From NCBI GenBank assembly GCA_934131695.1, contig CAKOZV010000001.1, forward strand, positions 1 to 64,000: a stretch of 64,000 nucleotides of DNA, read 5' to 3'. Source of the stretch: an uncultured Bacilli bacterium. GTDB taxonomy: Bacteria > Bacillota_I > Bacilli_A > RF39 > UBA660. Of the stretch, positions 1 through 9,832 are shown one piece after another. The first letter of the stretch is position 1, and the number at the start of each line of letters is the position of its first letter. The notes under the pieces are model-generated. The model had not been told where the DNA came from, made no database searches, and worked only from the letters and a program-made list of their open reading frames with translations. A program made the position numbers and the translations under genes.

Positions 1-81
1 ATAAAACAAAAATATAAATAGAAAGGGATCAATTAATAAGAAATTAATTAATATTTCTATAGATTGATTATACGTGAAAAT

Positions 82-1398
82 ATGGATGTAGAATTACTTT
101 ATAAAGATGTAAAAATTAAAGATGGAGATGTAATAGTATTTGGATGTAGTTATGGACCAGACTCTATGGCTTTATTTCATACCTTATTGACTCTTAGGAA
201 GAAGATAGATATAAAACTTATCTGTGCTCATGTAAATCATGGTAAAAGAAAAGAAAGTGAAGAAGAAAAAGTATTATTAGAAGAATACTGTAAGAAGCAT
301 AATGTTACTTTTGAGTATATGAAAATTAAAAACTATGGAGATGACAACTTTCATAACGAAGCTAGAAATATAAGATATAACTTCTTTGAAGAGGTAGTTA
401 ATAAATATCAAGCTAAATATTTGATGACGGCTCATCATGCTGGTGATTTAATGGAAACAATTCTTATGCGAATAGTAAGAGGTTCTAATATCTATGGTTA
501 TTCAGGCTTTAAAAAAATAGTAGATATGAACACATATATTATCTATAGACCATTCTTTGCTATTACTAAATCTAAACTTTTAGACTATGATCATAAATAT
601 AAAATACCTTATGCTATAGATGCTTCTAATAATAGTTCTGTTTATACAAGAAACCGTTATCGTAAAGAAGTATTGCCATTTTTGAAGAAAGAAGATAGTA
701 AAGTAGAACAGAAATTTATTAAGTTTCATCAAACACTAGATGAGGTTTCTTCTTATCTTCATAAAGAGGTAGAAAAAGCCTTGACCAAAGTAGTAAGTCA
801 TGATAAATTATTAATCGAACCATTTAATGATTTAGATATAATTATTCAAAAGTTAGTCCTAGAAGAGATATTAAAAAGATTTTATCAAGATGACTTAGTC
901 TTAATATCAGATAAACATTTAGATGCTATCTTTAAAATAATATCTTCTAGAAGAGCTAATGTTAAATTAAATTTTCCTAATGATGTAGTTATTAGAAAGA
1001 GTTATAACACTATAGAATTTGAAAGAAATACAGAAATAATAGATTCTTATGAAATAGAATTATCTAATTATGCTAAACTACCTAATGGTCATGTTCTAAA
1101 AATAGTAGAAGAAGATAGTGGTAATAGTAATTATATGACTAGATTATCTAGTAAAGAGTTAACACTACCTCTAAGAGTTAGAACTAGAGAATATGGTGAT
1201 ACCTTAGTAATAAAAAATGGTGGACATAAAAAATTAAAGAAAATATTTATAGATGAAAAAATACCTTTAAAAGAAAGAGATTTATGGCCTGTCGTAGTTG
1301 ATAGTAAGAATCAAATAGTCTTTTTACCGGGTATTAAAAAAACCAAATATGATAAGAAAAAAGATGAATTCTATGATATAATACTGAAATATGAATAG
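82..1398 (+). CDS. tilS: tRNA(Ile)-lysidine synthase TilS
   Basis: Ligates lysine to C34 of the AUA-reading tRNA(Ile) in an ATP-dependent reaction in the cytosol. The N-terminal PP-loop ATP-pyrophosphatase region is clear: a GPDSMAL motif near residue 25, then the typical HVNHG and TAHHAGD segments. The C-terminal part (after about residue 330) matches the TilS C-terminal substrate-binding region. Length (438 aa) is normal for the family. The PP-loop reads SYGPDS where the family has SGGPDS, an unusual substitution. I chose ATG 82; the frame also allows a TTG at 64, and neither has a strong ribosome binding site. The gene directly precedes ftsH, as in many Bacillota, but without the hpt gene usually found between them. 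Confidence 0.93.
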   Translation: MDVELLYKDVKIKDGDVIVFGCSYGPDSMALFHTLLTLRKKIDIKLICAHVNHGKRKESEEEKVLLEEYCKKHNVTFEYMKIKNYGDDNFHNEARNIRYNFFEEVVNKYQAKYLMTAHHAGDLMETILMRIVRGSNIYGYSGFKKIVDMNTYIIYRPFFAITKSKLLDYDHKYKIPYAIDASNNSSVYTRNRYRKEVLPFLKKEDSKVEQKFIKFHQTLDEVSSYLHKEVEKALTKVVSHDKLLIEPFNDLDIIIQKLVLEEILKRFYQDDLVLISDKHLDAIFKIISSRRANVKLNFPNDVVIRKSYNTIEFERNTEIIDSYEIELSNYAKLPNGHVLKIVEEDSGNSNYMTRLSSKELTLPLRVRTREYGDTLVIKNGGHKKLKKIFIDEKIPLKERDLWPVVVDSKNQIVFLPGIKKTKYDKKKDEFYDIILKYE

Positions 1399-1419
1399 TT
1401 AAAGGAGAGATAGTGTATT

Positions 1420-3384
1420 ATGATGCAAAATAAAAAAGTAAAACAGGGCTTACTTCCTTATGTATTTTTACTATTAATAATGCTTGGTGTTTTCTATTTT
1501 GTTACTATTGCTAATCAAAAGATTAATAATTTAACCTATAGTGAGTTTATGAAAGCCTTAGACTCTAGTGAAGTAACTGAACTTGAAGTAAAGCCAAGAG
1601 AAAGAGCTAGTATTTATGAAGTAAGTGGAAAACTAAAGAATTATGGAAAAAATGAAACATTCTATGTAAGACTTCCATTATCAGAACAAGTAATGAAAAA
1701 ACTAGTAACTGCTAGTGATAAGTATAATTTTGAGTTTACTGCAGTAGCAGATCCAGAATCTAATTCTATAGTAATTTTTATTGCTAATTATTTACCAATG
1801 ATATTAATTCTTGTAGTTGGTTTCTGGTTTATTAATAAGCAGATGGGTGGAAAGAATGGTTCATTTGATTTTGGTAAAAGTAAAGCTAAACTATCAAGTG
1901 ATAAGAATAAAGTAACATTTAAAGATGTAGCAGGTTTAAAAGAAGAAAAAGAAGAAGTTAAAGAATTAATTGATTTCTTAAAGAATCCTAAGAAGTTCCA
2001 AAAATTAGGAGCAAGAATACCTAAAGGTGTCTTATTATACGGTCCTCCAGGAACTGGTAAAACATTACTTGCTAGAGCAGTAGCTGGAGAAGCAAATGTA
2101 CCTTTTTACTATATAAGTGGTTCTGACTTTGTTGAATTATTTGTTGGTGTTGGTGCTAGTCGTGTTAGAGATATGTTTCAACAAGCTAAGAGAACTGCCC
2201 CTTGTCTAATATTTATTGATGAAATAGATGCTGTAGGACGTCAACGTGGTAGTGGTATTGGTGGAGGTCATGATGAAAGAGAACAAACATTAAACCAATT
2301 ACTAACTGAAATGGATGGTTTTGGTGAAAATGAAGGTATTATCATCATAGCAGCTACCAATAGACCAGATGTCTTAGATCCTGCTTTACTTAGACCAGGA
2401 AGATTTGATAGACAAGTTACAGTTAATCTACCAGATGTTAAAGGAAGAGAAGAAATACTTAAAGTTCATGCTAGAAATAAAGTATTAGCTGATGGTGTTA
2501 ATATAGAAGCACTTGCTAAGAGAACTCCAGGATATTCTGGTGCTGACTTAGAAAACTTATTAAATGAAGCTGCTCTTCTTGCTGTTAGAAGAAATAAAGA
2601 AGCAATTACTATGAGTGAAATAGATGAAGCTAGTGATAGAGTCCTAATGGGACCTGCTAAGTCTAGTAAAACACGTAGTGAAAATGACCGTAAACTAGTT
2701 GCATACCATGAATCAGGTCATGCTGTAGTAGGAATTAAACTAAAAGGAGCTAACGATGTTCAAAAAGTAACAATTATTCCTCGTGGTTCTGCAGGTGGTT
2801 ATAATATGATGATTCCTAGTGAAGAAAAGATTTGTTCTACTAAAACTGATTTGTTAGAACAAATTACTGGTCTACTTGCTGGACGTGTTGCTGAAGAAGT
2901 AGTATTTGGTGAGGTTACAACTGGAGCAGAAAATGACTTCTCAAAAGCTACAAAAATAGCAAGAGCTATGGTTACTGAATACGGAATGAGCGATTTAGGA
3001 CCTATGCAATTAGAACAACAAGAAGGTAGTGTCTTCTTAGGAAGAGATTATAATAAATCAAGAAACTTCTCTAATGAAGTAGCTCATGAAATTGATACAG
3101 AAATGAGAAAAATAATTGATGAATGTTATAAGAAAGCTACTAAGATTATTAAAGATAATAGAGACTTATTAGAATTATTAGCAACAACATTACTAGAGTA
3201 TGAAACATTGACTAAAGAACAAATTGATTACTTAGTTGAAAATGGAAAGATGCCTAGTGAAGAAAAAGAAACAACTTATGAAAAAATGAGTCTAACTAAG
3301 TTAAAAGAAATAGCAAAAGAAAAAGGAATTAAAGGCTATTCTAAGATGGATAAAGAAGAAATAATAAAAGAACTTGAAAAATAG
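1420..3384 (+). CDS. ftsH: ATP-dependent zinc metalloprotease FtsH
   Basis: Membrane-anchored AAA+ protease that degrades misfolded membrane proteins and short-lived regulators. Visible parts in order: membrane segment about residues 12-30, extracytoplasmic FtsH domain, second membrane segment about 118-138, Walker A GPPGTGKT at 208-215, Walker B LIFIDE at 263-268, and zinc motif HESGH at 430-434. Length is 654 aa. The last 35 residues ([19 protein letters not shown]...EEIIKEL) look like a small Rho_N/SAP-type helix-extended-loop-helix motif, which ordinary FtsH lacks. GGAG at 1404-1407 serves as ribosome binding site for ATG 1420 or 1423. A terminator overlaps the stop codon, so the tilS-ftsH unit ends here. 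Confidence 0.97.
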   Translation: MMQNKKVKQGLLPYVFLLLIMLGVFYFVTIANQKINNLTYSEFMKALDSSEVTELEVKPRERASIYEVSGKLKNYGKNETFYVRLPLSEQVMKKLVTASDKYNFEFTAVADPESNSIVIFIANYLPMILILVVGFWFINKQMGGKNGSFDFGKSKAKLSSDKNKVTFKDVAGLKEEKEEVKELIDFLKNPKKFQKLGARIPKGVLLYGPPGTGKTLLARAVAGEANVPFYYISGSDFVELFVGVGASRVRDMFQQAKRTAPCLIFIDEIDAVGRQRGSGIGGGHDEREQTLNQLLTEMDGFGENEGIIIIAATNRPDVLDPALLRPGRFDRQVTVNLPDVKGREEILKVHARNKVLADGVNIEALAKRTPGYSGADLENLLNEAALLAVRRNKEAITMSEIDEASDRVLMGPAKSSKTRSENDRKLVAYHESGHAVVGIKLKGANDVQKVTIIPRGSAGGYNMMIPSEEKICSTKTDLLEQITGLLAGRVAEEVVFGEVTTGAENDFSKATKIARAMVTEYGMSDLGPMQLEQQEGSVFLGRDYNKSRNFSNEVAHEIDTEMRKIIDECYKKATKIIKDNRDLLELLATTLLEYETLTKEQIDYLVENGKMPSEEKETTYEKMSLTKLKEIAKEKGIKGYSKMDKEEIIKELEK

Positions 3385-3394
3385 TTCTTTTTTT
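3367..3394 (+). terminator. Rho-independent terminator of ftsH
   Basis: Eight-base-pair stem AAAGAACT/AGTTCTTT with an 8-nt loop, followed by a T run. The stem overlaps the last ftsH codons. Confidence 0.75.
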
Positions 3395-3434
3395 AGTAAA
3401 ATATATACGAATTTTAACAAGGAGGGGAAAATTT

Positions 3435-3872
3435 ATGAATAAGAAAGTAAAGGTAAACAAAAATATCAAAAAAGAAGCAGATGAATTTAAAAAATTTATA
3501 AGTAGAGGTTCAGTAGTTGATATGGCTATTGGTGTTATCATTGGTGGAGCTTTTGGAAAAATAGTAAGTAGTTTAGTAAATGATATTATTATGCCATTAG
3601 TAGGAGTAGTCTTAGGAGGATTAGACTTTAGTTCATTAAGTATTAAAGTAGGAGATGCTTCTATTAAATATGGTTCTTTTATTCAAAGTGTAGTTGATTT
3701 TCTAATAATCGCTCTTTGTATATTTACTATGTTACAAATTCTTAATGGTCTAAAAGATAAAGCTGATAAAAAACTAGGTCATAAAAAAGAAGAAGAAAAG
3801 CCTAAAAAAGATGAACAAATAGTCCTTTTAGAAGAAATTAGAGATCTATTAAAAAAGCAAAATAAAAAGTAA
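3435..3872 (+). CDS. mscL: Large-conductance mechanosensitive channel MscL
   Basis: Emergency osmotic release channel of the cytoplasmic membrane. After an N-terminal basic extension of about 15 residues, the sequence shows the family hallmark [21 protein letters not shown] (first membrane helix), then NDIIMPLVG, a short periplasmic-type loop, and a second membrane helix near residues 85-108. A charged lysine/glutamate-rich C-terminal helix follows. Length (145 aa) is normal. A good ribosome binding site (AAGGAGGGG) precedes ATG 3435. It sits between ftsH and dusB with its own short intergenic spaces. Confidence 0.96.
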   Translation: MNKKVKVNKNIKKEADEFKKFISRGSVVDMAIGVIIGGAFGKIVSSLVNDIIMPLVGVVLGGLDFSSLSIKVGDASIKYGSFIQSVVDFLIIALCIFTMLQILNGLKDKADKKLGHKKEEEKPKKDEQIVLLEEIRDLLKKQNKK

Positions 3873-3903
3873 GATTAAAAAACTAATATAAAAGGGGAAA
3901 ATT

Positions 3904-4881
3904 ATGAAGTGGAAAATAAGAGATGTTGAAATAGCTAACCAAGTAGTATTAGCACCTATGGCTGGTATTTGTAATAGTGCTTATCGAAGAATCATAAAAG
4001 AGATGGGTTGTGGTCTAATATATGCTGAAATGGTTAGTGATAAAGCTATTTGCTATGATAATCAAAAAACTATCGATATGTTATATATGAGTGAAGAAGA
4101 ACGACCTATTACCCAACAGATATTTGGTAGTGATGTAGATAGTTTTGTAATAGCTGCTAAATATATAGAAGAAAATATGCATCCTGATATAATTGATATA
4201 AATATGGGATGCCCTGTTCCAAAAGTAGCAGTTAGAGCTCAAGCAGGTAGTGCCTTATTAAAAAATCCTTTAAAAGTAAAAGAAATAGTTAAAGCAGTAG
4301 TTAATAGTGTTAAGTGTCCTGTAACAGTTAAGATAAGAAGTGGTTGGGATAGTGATTCTATCAATGCTGTTGCTATAGCTAAGATTTGTGAAGAAGCAGG
4401 AGCTAGTGCTATTTGTGTTCATCCAAGAACTAGAAAACAAGGATATAGTGGAAAAGCTGATTGGAACATAATAAAACAAGTTAAAGAAAATGTTTCTATC
4501 CCTGTAATAGGAAATGGAGATGTAACAAACCCTTATCTTGCTAAACAAATGTTAGAAGAGACTGGTTGTGATGCAGTAATGATAGGTAGGGGAGTACTAG
4601 GTAACCCTTGGTTAATAAGAGATACAGTAGCTTTACTTGATGGAAAAGAAATACCGAAAGAAGTAACCCCACTAGAAAAAATTGATATGTGTATAAAACA
4701 TTTAAAACTACTTAGTGAGTTAAAAAATGAGAAAGTAGCGGTCTTAGAAATAAGAAATCATATTGCTTGGTACTTAAAAGGAGTAGAGGGTAGTAACCAA
4801 TTAAAAAATAAAGTTTATCAAATGACTAATCTTTGTGATATACTACATGTATTAGAAGAATTTAGGAGGAGTTTTATATGA
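3904..4881 (+). CDS. dusB: tRNA-dihydrouridine synthase (DusB type)
   Basis: FMN-dependent reductase making dihydrouridine in tRNA D-loops. TIM-barrel signatures are present: LAPMAGICNSAYRR at the start, AEMVSD, IDINMGCPVPKV around residues 95-108 with the catalytic Cys, KIRSGWD, VHPRTRKQGYSG, and GNGDV, then the phosphate-binding MIGRGVLGNPW. Length is 325 aa, as usual. It overlaps the next gene by 4 bp (ATGA), and dusB next to lysS is a common arrangement in Bacillota, so these three genes probably form an operon. Confidence 0.95.
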   Translation: MKWKIRDVEIANQVVLAPMAGICNSAYRRIIKEMGCGLIYAEMVSDKAICYDNQKTIDMLYMSEEERPITQQIFGSDVDSFVIAAKYIEENMHPDIIDINMGCPVPKVAVRAQAGSALLKNPLKVKEIVKAVVNSVKCPVTVKIRSGWDSDSINAVAIAKICEEAGASAICVHPRTRKQGYSGKADWNIIKQVKENVSIPVIGNGDVTNPYLAKQMLEETGCDAVMIGRGVLGNPWLIRDTVALLDGKEIPKEVTPLEKIDMCIKHLKLLSELKNEKVAVLEIRNHIAWYLKGVEGSNQLKNKVYQMTNLCDILHVLEEFRRSFI

Positions 4882-5528
4882 AGAAAGAACAACATTTAAA
4901 AGCACTATTTTCTCAAAGATTTGTAGCTTTTATGATAGACTTAATATTAGTATCATTTATTACAAGTTTAGTAACTGCTATAATCCCTACAAATAGTAGT
5001 ATAGATAAACTATATGATCAACAGGTAAAAATAGTAGAGAACTATACAAATCAAAAGATAACTATGCAAGAGTATGTTAATCAGTTAGTAGATATTAATT
5101 ATGATATAGCTAAACAAACAGGAATAATAACTCTTATAAGTATAGCAATATCCCTTTTATATTACGTTTTATATGTATATAAAAATGATGGACAATCTAT
5201 TGGTAAAAAAATGATGAAAATAAAAATTCAGAAAAAAGATAAAGATAAAGAACTAACAATGAATGATTTATTATTTAGAACAATGATATTACAAGGTACT
5301 TTAGTAAGTATTATTGGTTTTTGTACCATCTTATTCCTTGATAAAGATACTTATTTAGCTACTAATAGTTTGCTAAACCTTATACAATATAGTATATTAA
5401 TAATTAGTTTCTTTTTAGTAGCTTTTACTAAAGAAAGACAAGGTCTTCATGATATGGTAGCCAAAACAGAAGTGGTTTGTACTAATACCGTTTTAAATAA
5501 AGAGGAGGAAAAATTATGCGAGAATTAA
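4878..5528 (+). CDS. RDD-family membrane protein
   Basis: A polytopic membrane protein of unknown exact function. The N-terminal motif QRFVAFMIDLILV is the RDD-type opening (Arg, then Asp in the first helix). Further hydrophobic segments lie near residues 82-97, 130-150 and 165-182, with the family-like NDGQSIGKKMMKIKI stretch between helices and RQGLHDMVAKTEVV at the end. These features place it in the RDD family (Pfam 06271), some members of which have been linked to cation transport. It is translationally coupled to dusB (4-bp overlap) and overlaps lysS by 13 bp. Confidence 0.85.
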   Translation: MKKEQHLKALFSQRFVAFMIDLILVSFITSLVTAIIPTNSSIDKLYDQQVKIVENYTNQKITMQEYVNQLVDINYDIAKQTGIITLISIAISLLYYVLYVYKNDGQSIGKKMMKIKIQKKDKDKELTMNDLLFRTMILQGTLVSIIGFCTILFLDKDTYLATNSLLNLIQYSILIISFFLVAFTKERQGLHDMVAKTEVVCTNTVLNKEEEKLCEN

Positions 5529-7426
5529 CAGAACAAGAAATAGTAAGACGTGAAAAAGCTGAAAAAATAAAAGAATTAGGACTAGACCCATTTGGCCATA
5601 GTTTTAAAAGAACAGCTTTTGCTAACGATATAAAAGATAAATATAAAGATGTAGAACATGATGCTTTTGAAAGTATGACAGATGAAGCTACGGTAGCAGG
5701 TAGAATTATGTTTATTAGAAAAATGGGTAAAGCATCATTTTGTACTATCAAAGATAAGACAGGACCTATTCAAATATATATATCAATTAATGATATAGGA
5801 GAAGACAATTATACCTTATTTAAAACAGCAGATATTGGGGATATAGTTGGTGTTCGTGGAAAAATAATGAAAACTAAAACAGGAGAAGTAACTATTAAAT
5901 GTTTAGAATATACTCCTTTAGTAAAAGCCTTAAAACCACTACCAGAAAAATTTCATGGTCTTACTGATAAAGAAGAAAGATATAGAAGACGTTATGTTGA
6001 TTTAATAATGAATGATGATACAAGAAGAGTAGCTTTCTTACGTCCAAAGATTATTAGATGTATTCAAAACTTTATGGATAACCAAGGATTTACTGAAGTA
6101 GAAACACCAGTTTTATCAACATTACTTACAGGAGCTAGTGCTAAACCATTTGTTACTCATCATAATGCTCAAGACTTAGATATGTACTTAAGAATAGCCT
6201 TAGAGTTACCATTAAAAAGACTATTAGTAGGTGGTATGGAAGCTGTTTATGAAATAGGAAGAGTATTTAGAAACGAAGGAATGGACTTAAAACATAATCC
6301 AGAGTTTACTTTAATGGAAGCTTATTTAGCATATAGTGACTTAAATGGAATGATGGACTTAACAGAAAATATGTATCAAACTATTGCAAAAGATGTAATT
6401 GGTAAGATGACTTATAATTGGTATGGTTATGAGATAAATCTAGAAGGCCCATGGAAGAGAATAAGTATGGTTGATGCTATTAAAGAAAAAACAGGAATAG
6501 ATTTCAAAAAGGAAATGACTGTTGAAGAAGCTTTAGAATTAGCAAGAGAACATCAAATAGTAGTAGAAGAACACGAGAAAAGTGTTGGTCACATCATTAA
6601 TTTATTCTTTGAAAAATATGTAGAAGAAACATTAATTCAACCAACCTTCCTATATGGACATCCAGTAGAAATATCACCACTTACTAAGAAAAATCCGGAA
6701 GATCCTAGATTTGTTGATAGATTTGAATTGTTTATTGCTGGTCGTGAATTTGCTAATGCTTATACCGAATTGAATGACCCAATTGATCAGTTAGCAAGAT
6801 TTGAAGAACAATTAAAAGAAAAAGATTTAGGTAATGATGAAGCTAATGATATTGATATGGACTTTATTGAAGCTTTAGAATATGGAATGCCTCCTGCTGG
6901 TGGAGTTGGTTATGGAATAGATAGATTAGTAATGTTATTTACAGAATCAGAATCTATTAGAGATGTAATATTATTTCCAACTATGAAGCCATTAAATGGA
7001 ACAGAAACAGTAAAGAAAGAGATAATTTCCGAAAAGAAGAAAGAAGTAATAGACTTTTCTAAAGTTCAAATAGAACCATTATTTACCGATTATGTTGATT
7101 TTGATACTTTTAGTAAATGTGATTTTAGAGCAGTAAAAGTTAAAGACTGTGTAGCAGTACCTAAAAGTAAAAAACTATTACAATTTACTTTAGATGATGG
7201 AACAGGAACAGATAGAATAATTCTTAGTGGTATTCATGCTTACTATGAACCAGAAGAATTAATTGGTAAAACTTTAGTAGCAATTACTAATTTACCACCT
7301 CGTAAAATGATGGGAATAGATTCTTGTGGAATGCTTTTAAGTGCTGTTCATACTGAAGAAGAGGAAGAAAAACTACATTTATTAATGATAGATGAACATA
7401 TACCAGCTGGTGCTAAACTATATTAG
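5516..7426 (+). CDS. lysS: Lysyl-tRNA synthetase (class II) with C-terminal tRNA-binding domain
   Basis: Charges tRNA(Lys). Residues 1-493 are a complete class II LysRS: OB-fold anticodon domain about 55-135, motif 2 RVFRNEGMDLKHNPEF at 249-264, motif 3 GVGYGIDRLVML at 463-474. Residues about 515-636 add an EMAP/Trbp111-like tRNA-binding OB domain (YVDFDTFSKCDFRAVKV, ITNLPPRKMMGIDSCGMLL, PAGAKLY), the kind normally found at the end of MetRS or as a free chaperone. A lysine/glutamate-rich linker (500-512) joins them. Total length is 636 aa, against about 490-500 for standard LysRS. GAGGAGG just upstream is the ribosome binding site. Translationally coupled to the RDD gene. Confidence 0.95.
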   Translation: MRELTEQEIVRREKAEKIKELGLDPFGHSFKRTAFANDIKDKYKDVEHDAFESMTDEATVAGRIMFIRKMGKASFCTIKDKTGPIQIYISINDIGEDNYTLFKTADIGDIVGVRGKIMKTKTGEVTIKCLEYTPLVKALKPLPEKFHGLTDKEERYRRRYVDLIMNDDTRRVAFLRPKIIRCIQNFMDNQGFTEVETPVLSTLLTGASAKPFVTHHNAQDLDMYLRIALELPLKRLLVGGMEAVYEIGRVFRNEGMDLKHNPEFTLMEAYLAYSDLNGMMDLTENMYQTIAKDVIGKMTYNWYGYEINLEGPWKRISMVDAIKEKTGIDFKKEMTVEEALELAREHQIVVEEHEKSVGHIINLFFEKYVEETLIQPTFLYGHPVEISPLTKKNPEDPRFVDRFELFIAGREFANAYTELNDPIDQLARFEEQLKEKDLGNDEANDIDMDFIEALEYGMPPAGGVGYGIDRLVMLFTESESIRDVILFPTMKPLNGTETVKKEIISEKKKEVIDFSKVQIEPLFTDYVDFDTFSKCDFRAVKVKDCVAVPKSKKLLQFTLDDGTGTDRIILSGIHAYYEPEELIGKTLVAITNLPPRKMMGIDSCGMLLSAVHTEEEEEKLHLLMIDEHIPAGAKLY

Positions 7427-7450
7427 GAGGAATTAATTTTCTTCTTTTTT
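7425..7450 (+). terminator. Probable terminator after lysS
   Basis: AGGAGGAA pairs with TTCTTCTT (two G-U wobbles) across a 6-nt loop, followed by Ts. It ends the dusB-RDD-lysS unit just upstream of the next start. Confidence 0.5.
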
Positions 7451-7475
7451 TATACTATATAATAGTGAGGTGTAT

Positions 7476-8072
7476 ATGAAAGATATATTAATTGGAATTG
7501 CTTATCGAACTGATGAGTTTAAACTTATTCCCTTTGAGAAAGAAAATATTAATTATGAAATATTTAGTCCTAAGAATGAAACAGATTATTCTAAATATGA
7601 TGGATTTTATTTACCGGGAGGAGATGGTTGGTATAGTGAAGATATTAAATTAATAAAATATGCAAAAGAAAATAATATACCAATACTAGGAGTATGTCTT
7701 GGAATGCAAGAGATGTCGGCTTTTCTACTAGGTGAAGAGAAAGATATTACTAAAAAGATATTGAATCACAATGGTGGTGAACACTTAGTATCTATTAAAA
7801 GAAATAGTTTTCTTTATGATATTATAAAAAAACAAGAAATATTTGTTAACTCTAGACATAATGACTATATCCCTAAATTATCATCCTTGTATGTCAGTGC
7901 TAGAAGTTTAGATAATTGTATTGAAGCAATCGAGTTGAAAAATCATCCATTCTTCTTAGGATTACAATGGCATCCAGAGAGTTTGTATGAAACTGATGAG
8001 TCATCCAGAAGAATATTTAATACCTTTTTTACTAAATGTTTTTCACAAAAAATTCACAAAAAAAATCGCTAA
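7476..8072 (+). CDS. Class I glutamine-amidotransferase-like hydrolase (peptidase C26 type)
   Basis: A 199-residue class I glutamine amidotransferase-like fold. The nucleophile elbow is GVCLGMQ with Cys74, and the catalytic pair is in LQWHPES (His166, Glu168). The segment VNSRHND resembles the VNSxHHQ motif of gamma-glutamyl hydrolases such as PuuD, so hydrolysis of a gamma-glutamyl amide is the best guess; the substrate cannot be read from the sequence. I chose ATG 7476, five bases after GAGG, rather than the GTG at 7470 inside the ribosome binding site. A transporter gene follows, so scavenging of an amino-acid derivative is plausible. Confidence 0.75.
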   Translation: MKDILIGIAYRTDEFKLIPFEKENINYEIFSPKNETDYSKYDGFYLPGGDGWYSEDIKLIKYAKENNIPILGVCLGMQEMSAFLLGEEKDITKKILNHNGGEHLVSIKRNSFLYDIIKKQEIFVNSRHNDYIPKLSSLYVSARSLDNCIEAIELKNHPFFLGLQWHPESLYETDESSRRIFNTFFTKCFSQKIHKKNR

Positions 8073-8076
8073 TTGC

Positions 8077-8105
8077 TTGTAAAACAAAGTTATTATTCGT
8101 ATAAT
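8077..8105 (+). promoter_or_regulatory. Sigma-A-type promoter for the YfcC-like gene
   Basis: TTGTAA (8077-8082), 17-bp spacer, perfect TATAAT (8100-8105). It lies 26 bp before the ATG at 8131, which has a GGAAGGAG ribosome binding site. Confidence 0.65.
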
Positions 8106-8130
8106 TAATATATGGAAGGAGAAGAAAATT

Positions 8131-9717
8131 ATGAAAAAACATAATGCATTGAAAGTTAGTTTAATTACACTATTTGTATTTGTGCTTTTGACATGGATTT
8201 TACCAGCTGCTACTTATCAATCAAGTTATTCTGAGATTGGTAGATCACAAGTTGGAATATTTGATTTAGTATCTTATCAAAATACTGTATTAGGATATTT
8301 TGGTTATGCTTCATTATTTATTCTAGCAATTGGTGGATTCTATGGAGTATTAGTAAAAGTTGGAGCATATAGAAAAGTATTAGATGCTATTGTTAAAAAG
8401 TTCAAAGGTAAAGAACATATTTGTATTATAATAATTGCTTCTTTATTTGCTGTTTTAACATCATTCTGTGGAATGCAACTTGCACTATTAATGTTATTCC
8501 CATTTGTTATTTCTCTAGTATTAATGCTAGGATATAATAAATTAGCTGCTACTGCTGTAACTGCTGGTAGTGTTGCTGTTGGATTAATGGGAACTACATT
8601 TGCATATAATACAACTCAAATGTTACAACAATACTTATCAGTAAAACCAACTACTCAAATCTGGACTAGAATAATCTTACTTGTTCTAGGATTAGTAATC
8701 TTACTAATTAATGTTTTGAAATTTGGAAAGAAAGAGAGTACAAAATCATCAAGTGATGAAAAGAGCTATATTCCAGAAGTTGTTAAACATGACAAGAAGC
8801 AAAAGAAGAATTGGCCATTAGTAGTTATTCTTGATTTAGTATTATTAGTTACTATTTTAGGATTTATTACTTGGACTAATTCATTCAATGTAAATCTTTT
8901 TGAAGATGTTAAAACAGCTGTTACAGGATTCAGTGTTCCAGCTTATGTTGCTCTATTAGCACTATTAGTAATAATAAATATTATTCTATTTGCTAAGAAG
9001 TCTAACAAAAAAGCTTATATCATCTTAGATGGTATTGTAGCTTTACTTACTGTTATTGTATTAATTGGTAGCTTTGGAGTAAAGGCTAAATTCTTTACAG
9101 GAATTACTAAAGCATTAAATACTAGTTTCCCAGTATTCGGTAAACTATTAGGAAGTACTATTCCTGCTTTTGGTAGCTGGACATTAACAGAAGTAATAGT
9201 TTTATTATTACTAGCCTTAGTTGTTATTAAATATGTATATAAAATAACTTGGGATGATATGATAGTAGGATTTAGTGAAGGACTAAGAAAAGCATTATTA
9301 CCTGCATTTATTGTATTTGTAATTTACTTAATATTAGTACTTACAACTTATAATCCTTATCAATTAGTAATATATAAAGCATTATTAGGACTAACAAAAG
9401 GATTCAATGTATTTACAACAGGATTAGTAGTAATTATTTCAAGTATAATTAACGGAGATCCAACATATGCTTTCTATAGCGTTTTACCTTATTTTGTAAG
9501 TGTAGTAACTGCTACAGATACATATCCATTAATCTCAGTTATCTTCCAAGCATTATATGGTATTGTTACATTAGTAGCACCTACAAGTATTCCATTAATG
9601 GTAACACTTGCTTACTTAAAAGTACCTTATAAAGATTGGTTAAAATATATTTGGAAAATATTATTAGAACTAGTTGTAGTTGCATTTATAATATTTACAA
9701 TATTAGTACTAATTTAA
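8131..9717 (+). CDS. YfcC-like multi-pass membrane transporter
   Basis: A 528-residue integral membrane protein with roughly a dozen hydrophobic helices. The start (NALKVSLITLFVFVLLTWILPAATY) is like the opening of the YfcC / short-chain or C4-dicarboxylate uptake superfamily, in which TWxLPAG follows the first helix. Two half-repeats, around residues 60-190 and 350-520, are separated by a lysine-rich cytoplasmic loop (about 200-226). YfcC relatives are thought to move anionic or basic amino-acid-like substrates; the substrate here is not readable. Its promoter and terminator show a monocistronic unit. Its neighbour is a peptidase C26-like hydrolase, possibly functionally linked. Confidence 0.6.
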   Translation: MKKHNALKVSLITLFVFVLLTWILPAATYQSSYSEIGRSQVGIFDLVSYQNTVLGYFGYASLFILAIGGFYGVLVKVGAYRKVLDAIVKKFKGKEHICIIIIASLFAVLTSFCGMQLALLMLFPFVISLVLMLGYNKLAATAVTAGSVAVGLMGTTFAYNTTQMLQQYLSVKPTTQIWTRIILLVLGLVILLINVLKFGKKESTKSSSDEKSYIPEVVKHDKKQKKNWPLVVILDLVLLVTILGFITWTNSFNVNLFEDVKTAVTGFSVPAYVALLALLVIINIILFAKKSNKKAYIILDGIVALLTVIVLIGSFGVKAKFFTGITKALNTSFPVFGKLLGSTIPAFGSWTLTEVIVLLLLALVVIKYVYKITWDDMIVGFSEGLRKALLPAFIVFVIYLILVLTTYNPYQLVIYKALLGLTKGFNVFTTGLVVIISSIINGDPTYAFYSVLPYFVSVVTATDTYPLISVIFQALYGIVTLVAPTSIPLMVTLAYLKVPYKDWLKYIWKILLELVVVAFIIFTILVLI

Positions 9718-9741
9718 AAAAGAGATTCTTCTCTTTTTTTT
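9716..9741 (+). terminator. Terminator after the YfcC-like gene
   Basis: AAAAGAGA/TCTCTTTT stem with a 4-nt loop and a long T tract. Confidence 0.8.
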
Positions 9742-9832
9742 AACTCTATGATATGCTTATATAGCATAAAAGCCTTTCTTTTTTTTAATAAGAGATAAAC
9801 TATATTATAGATAATAAAGTGAGGGATGAATA

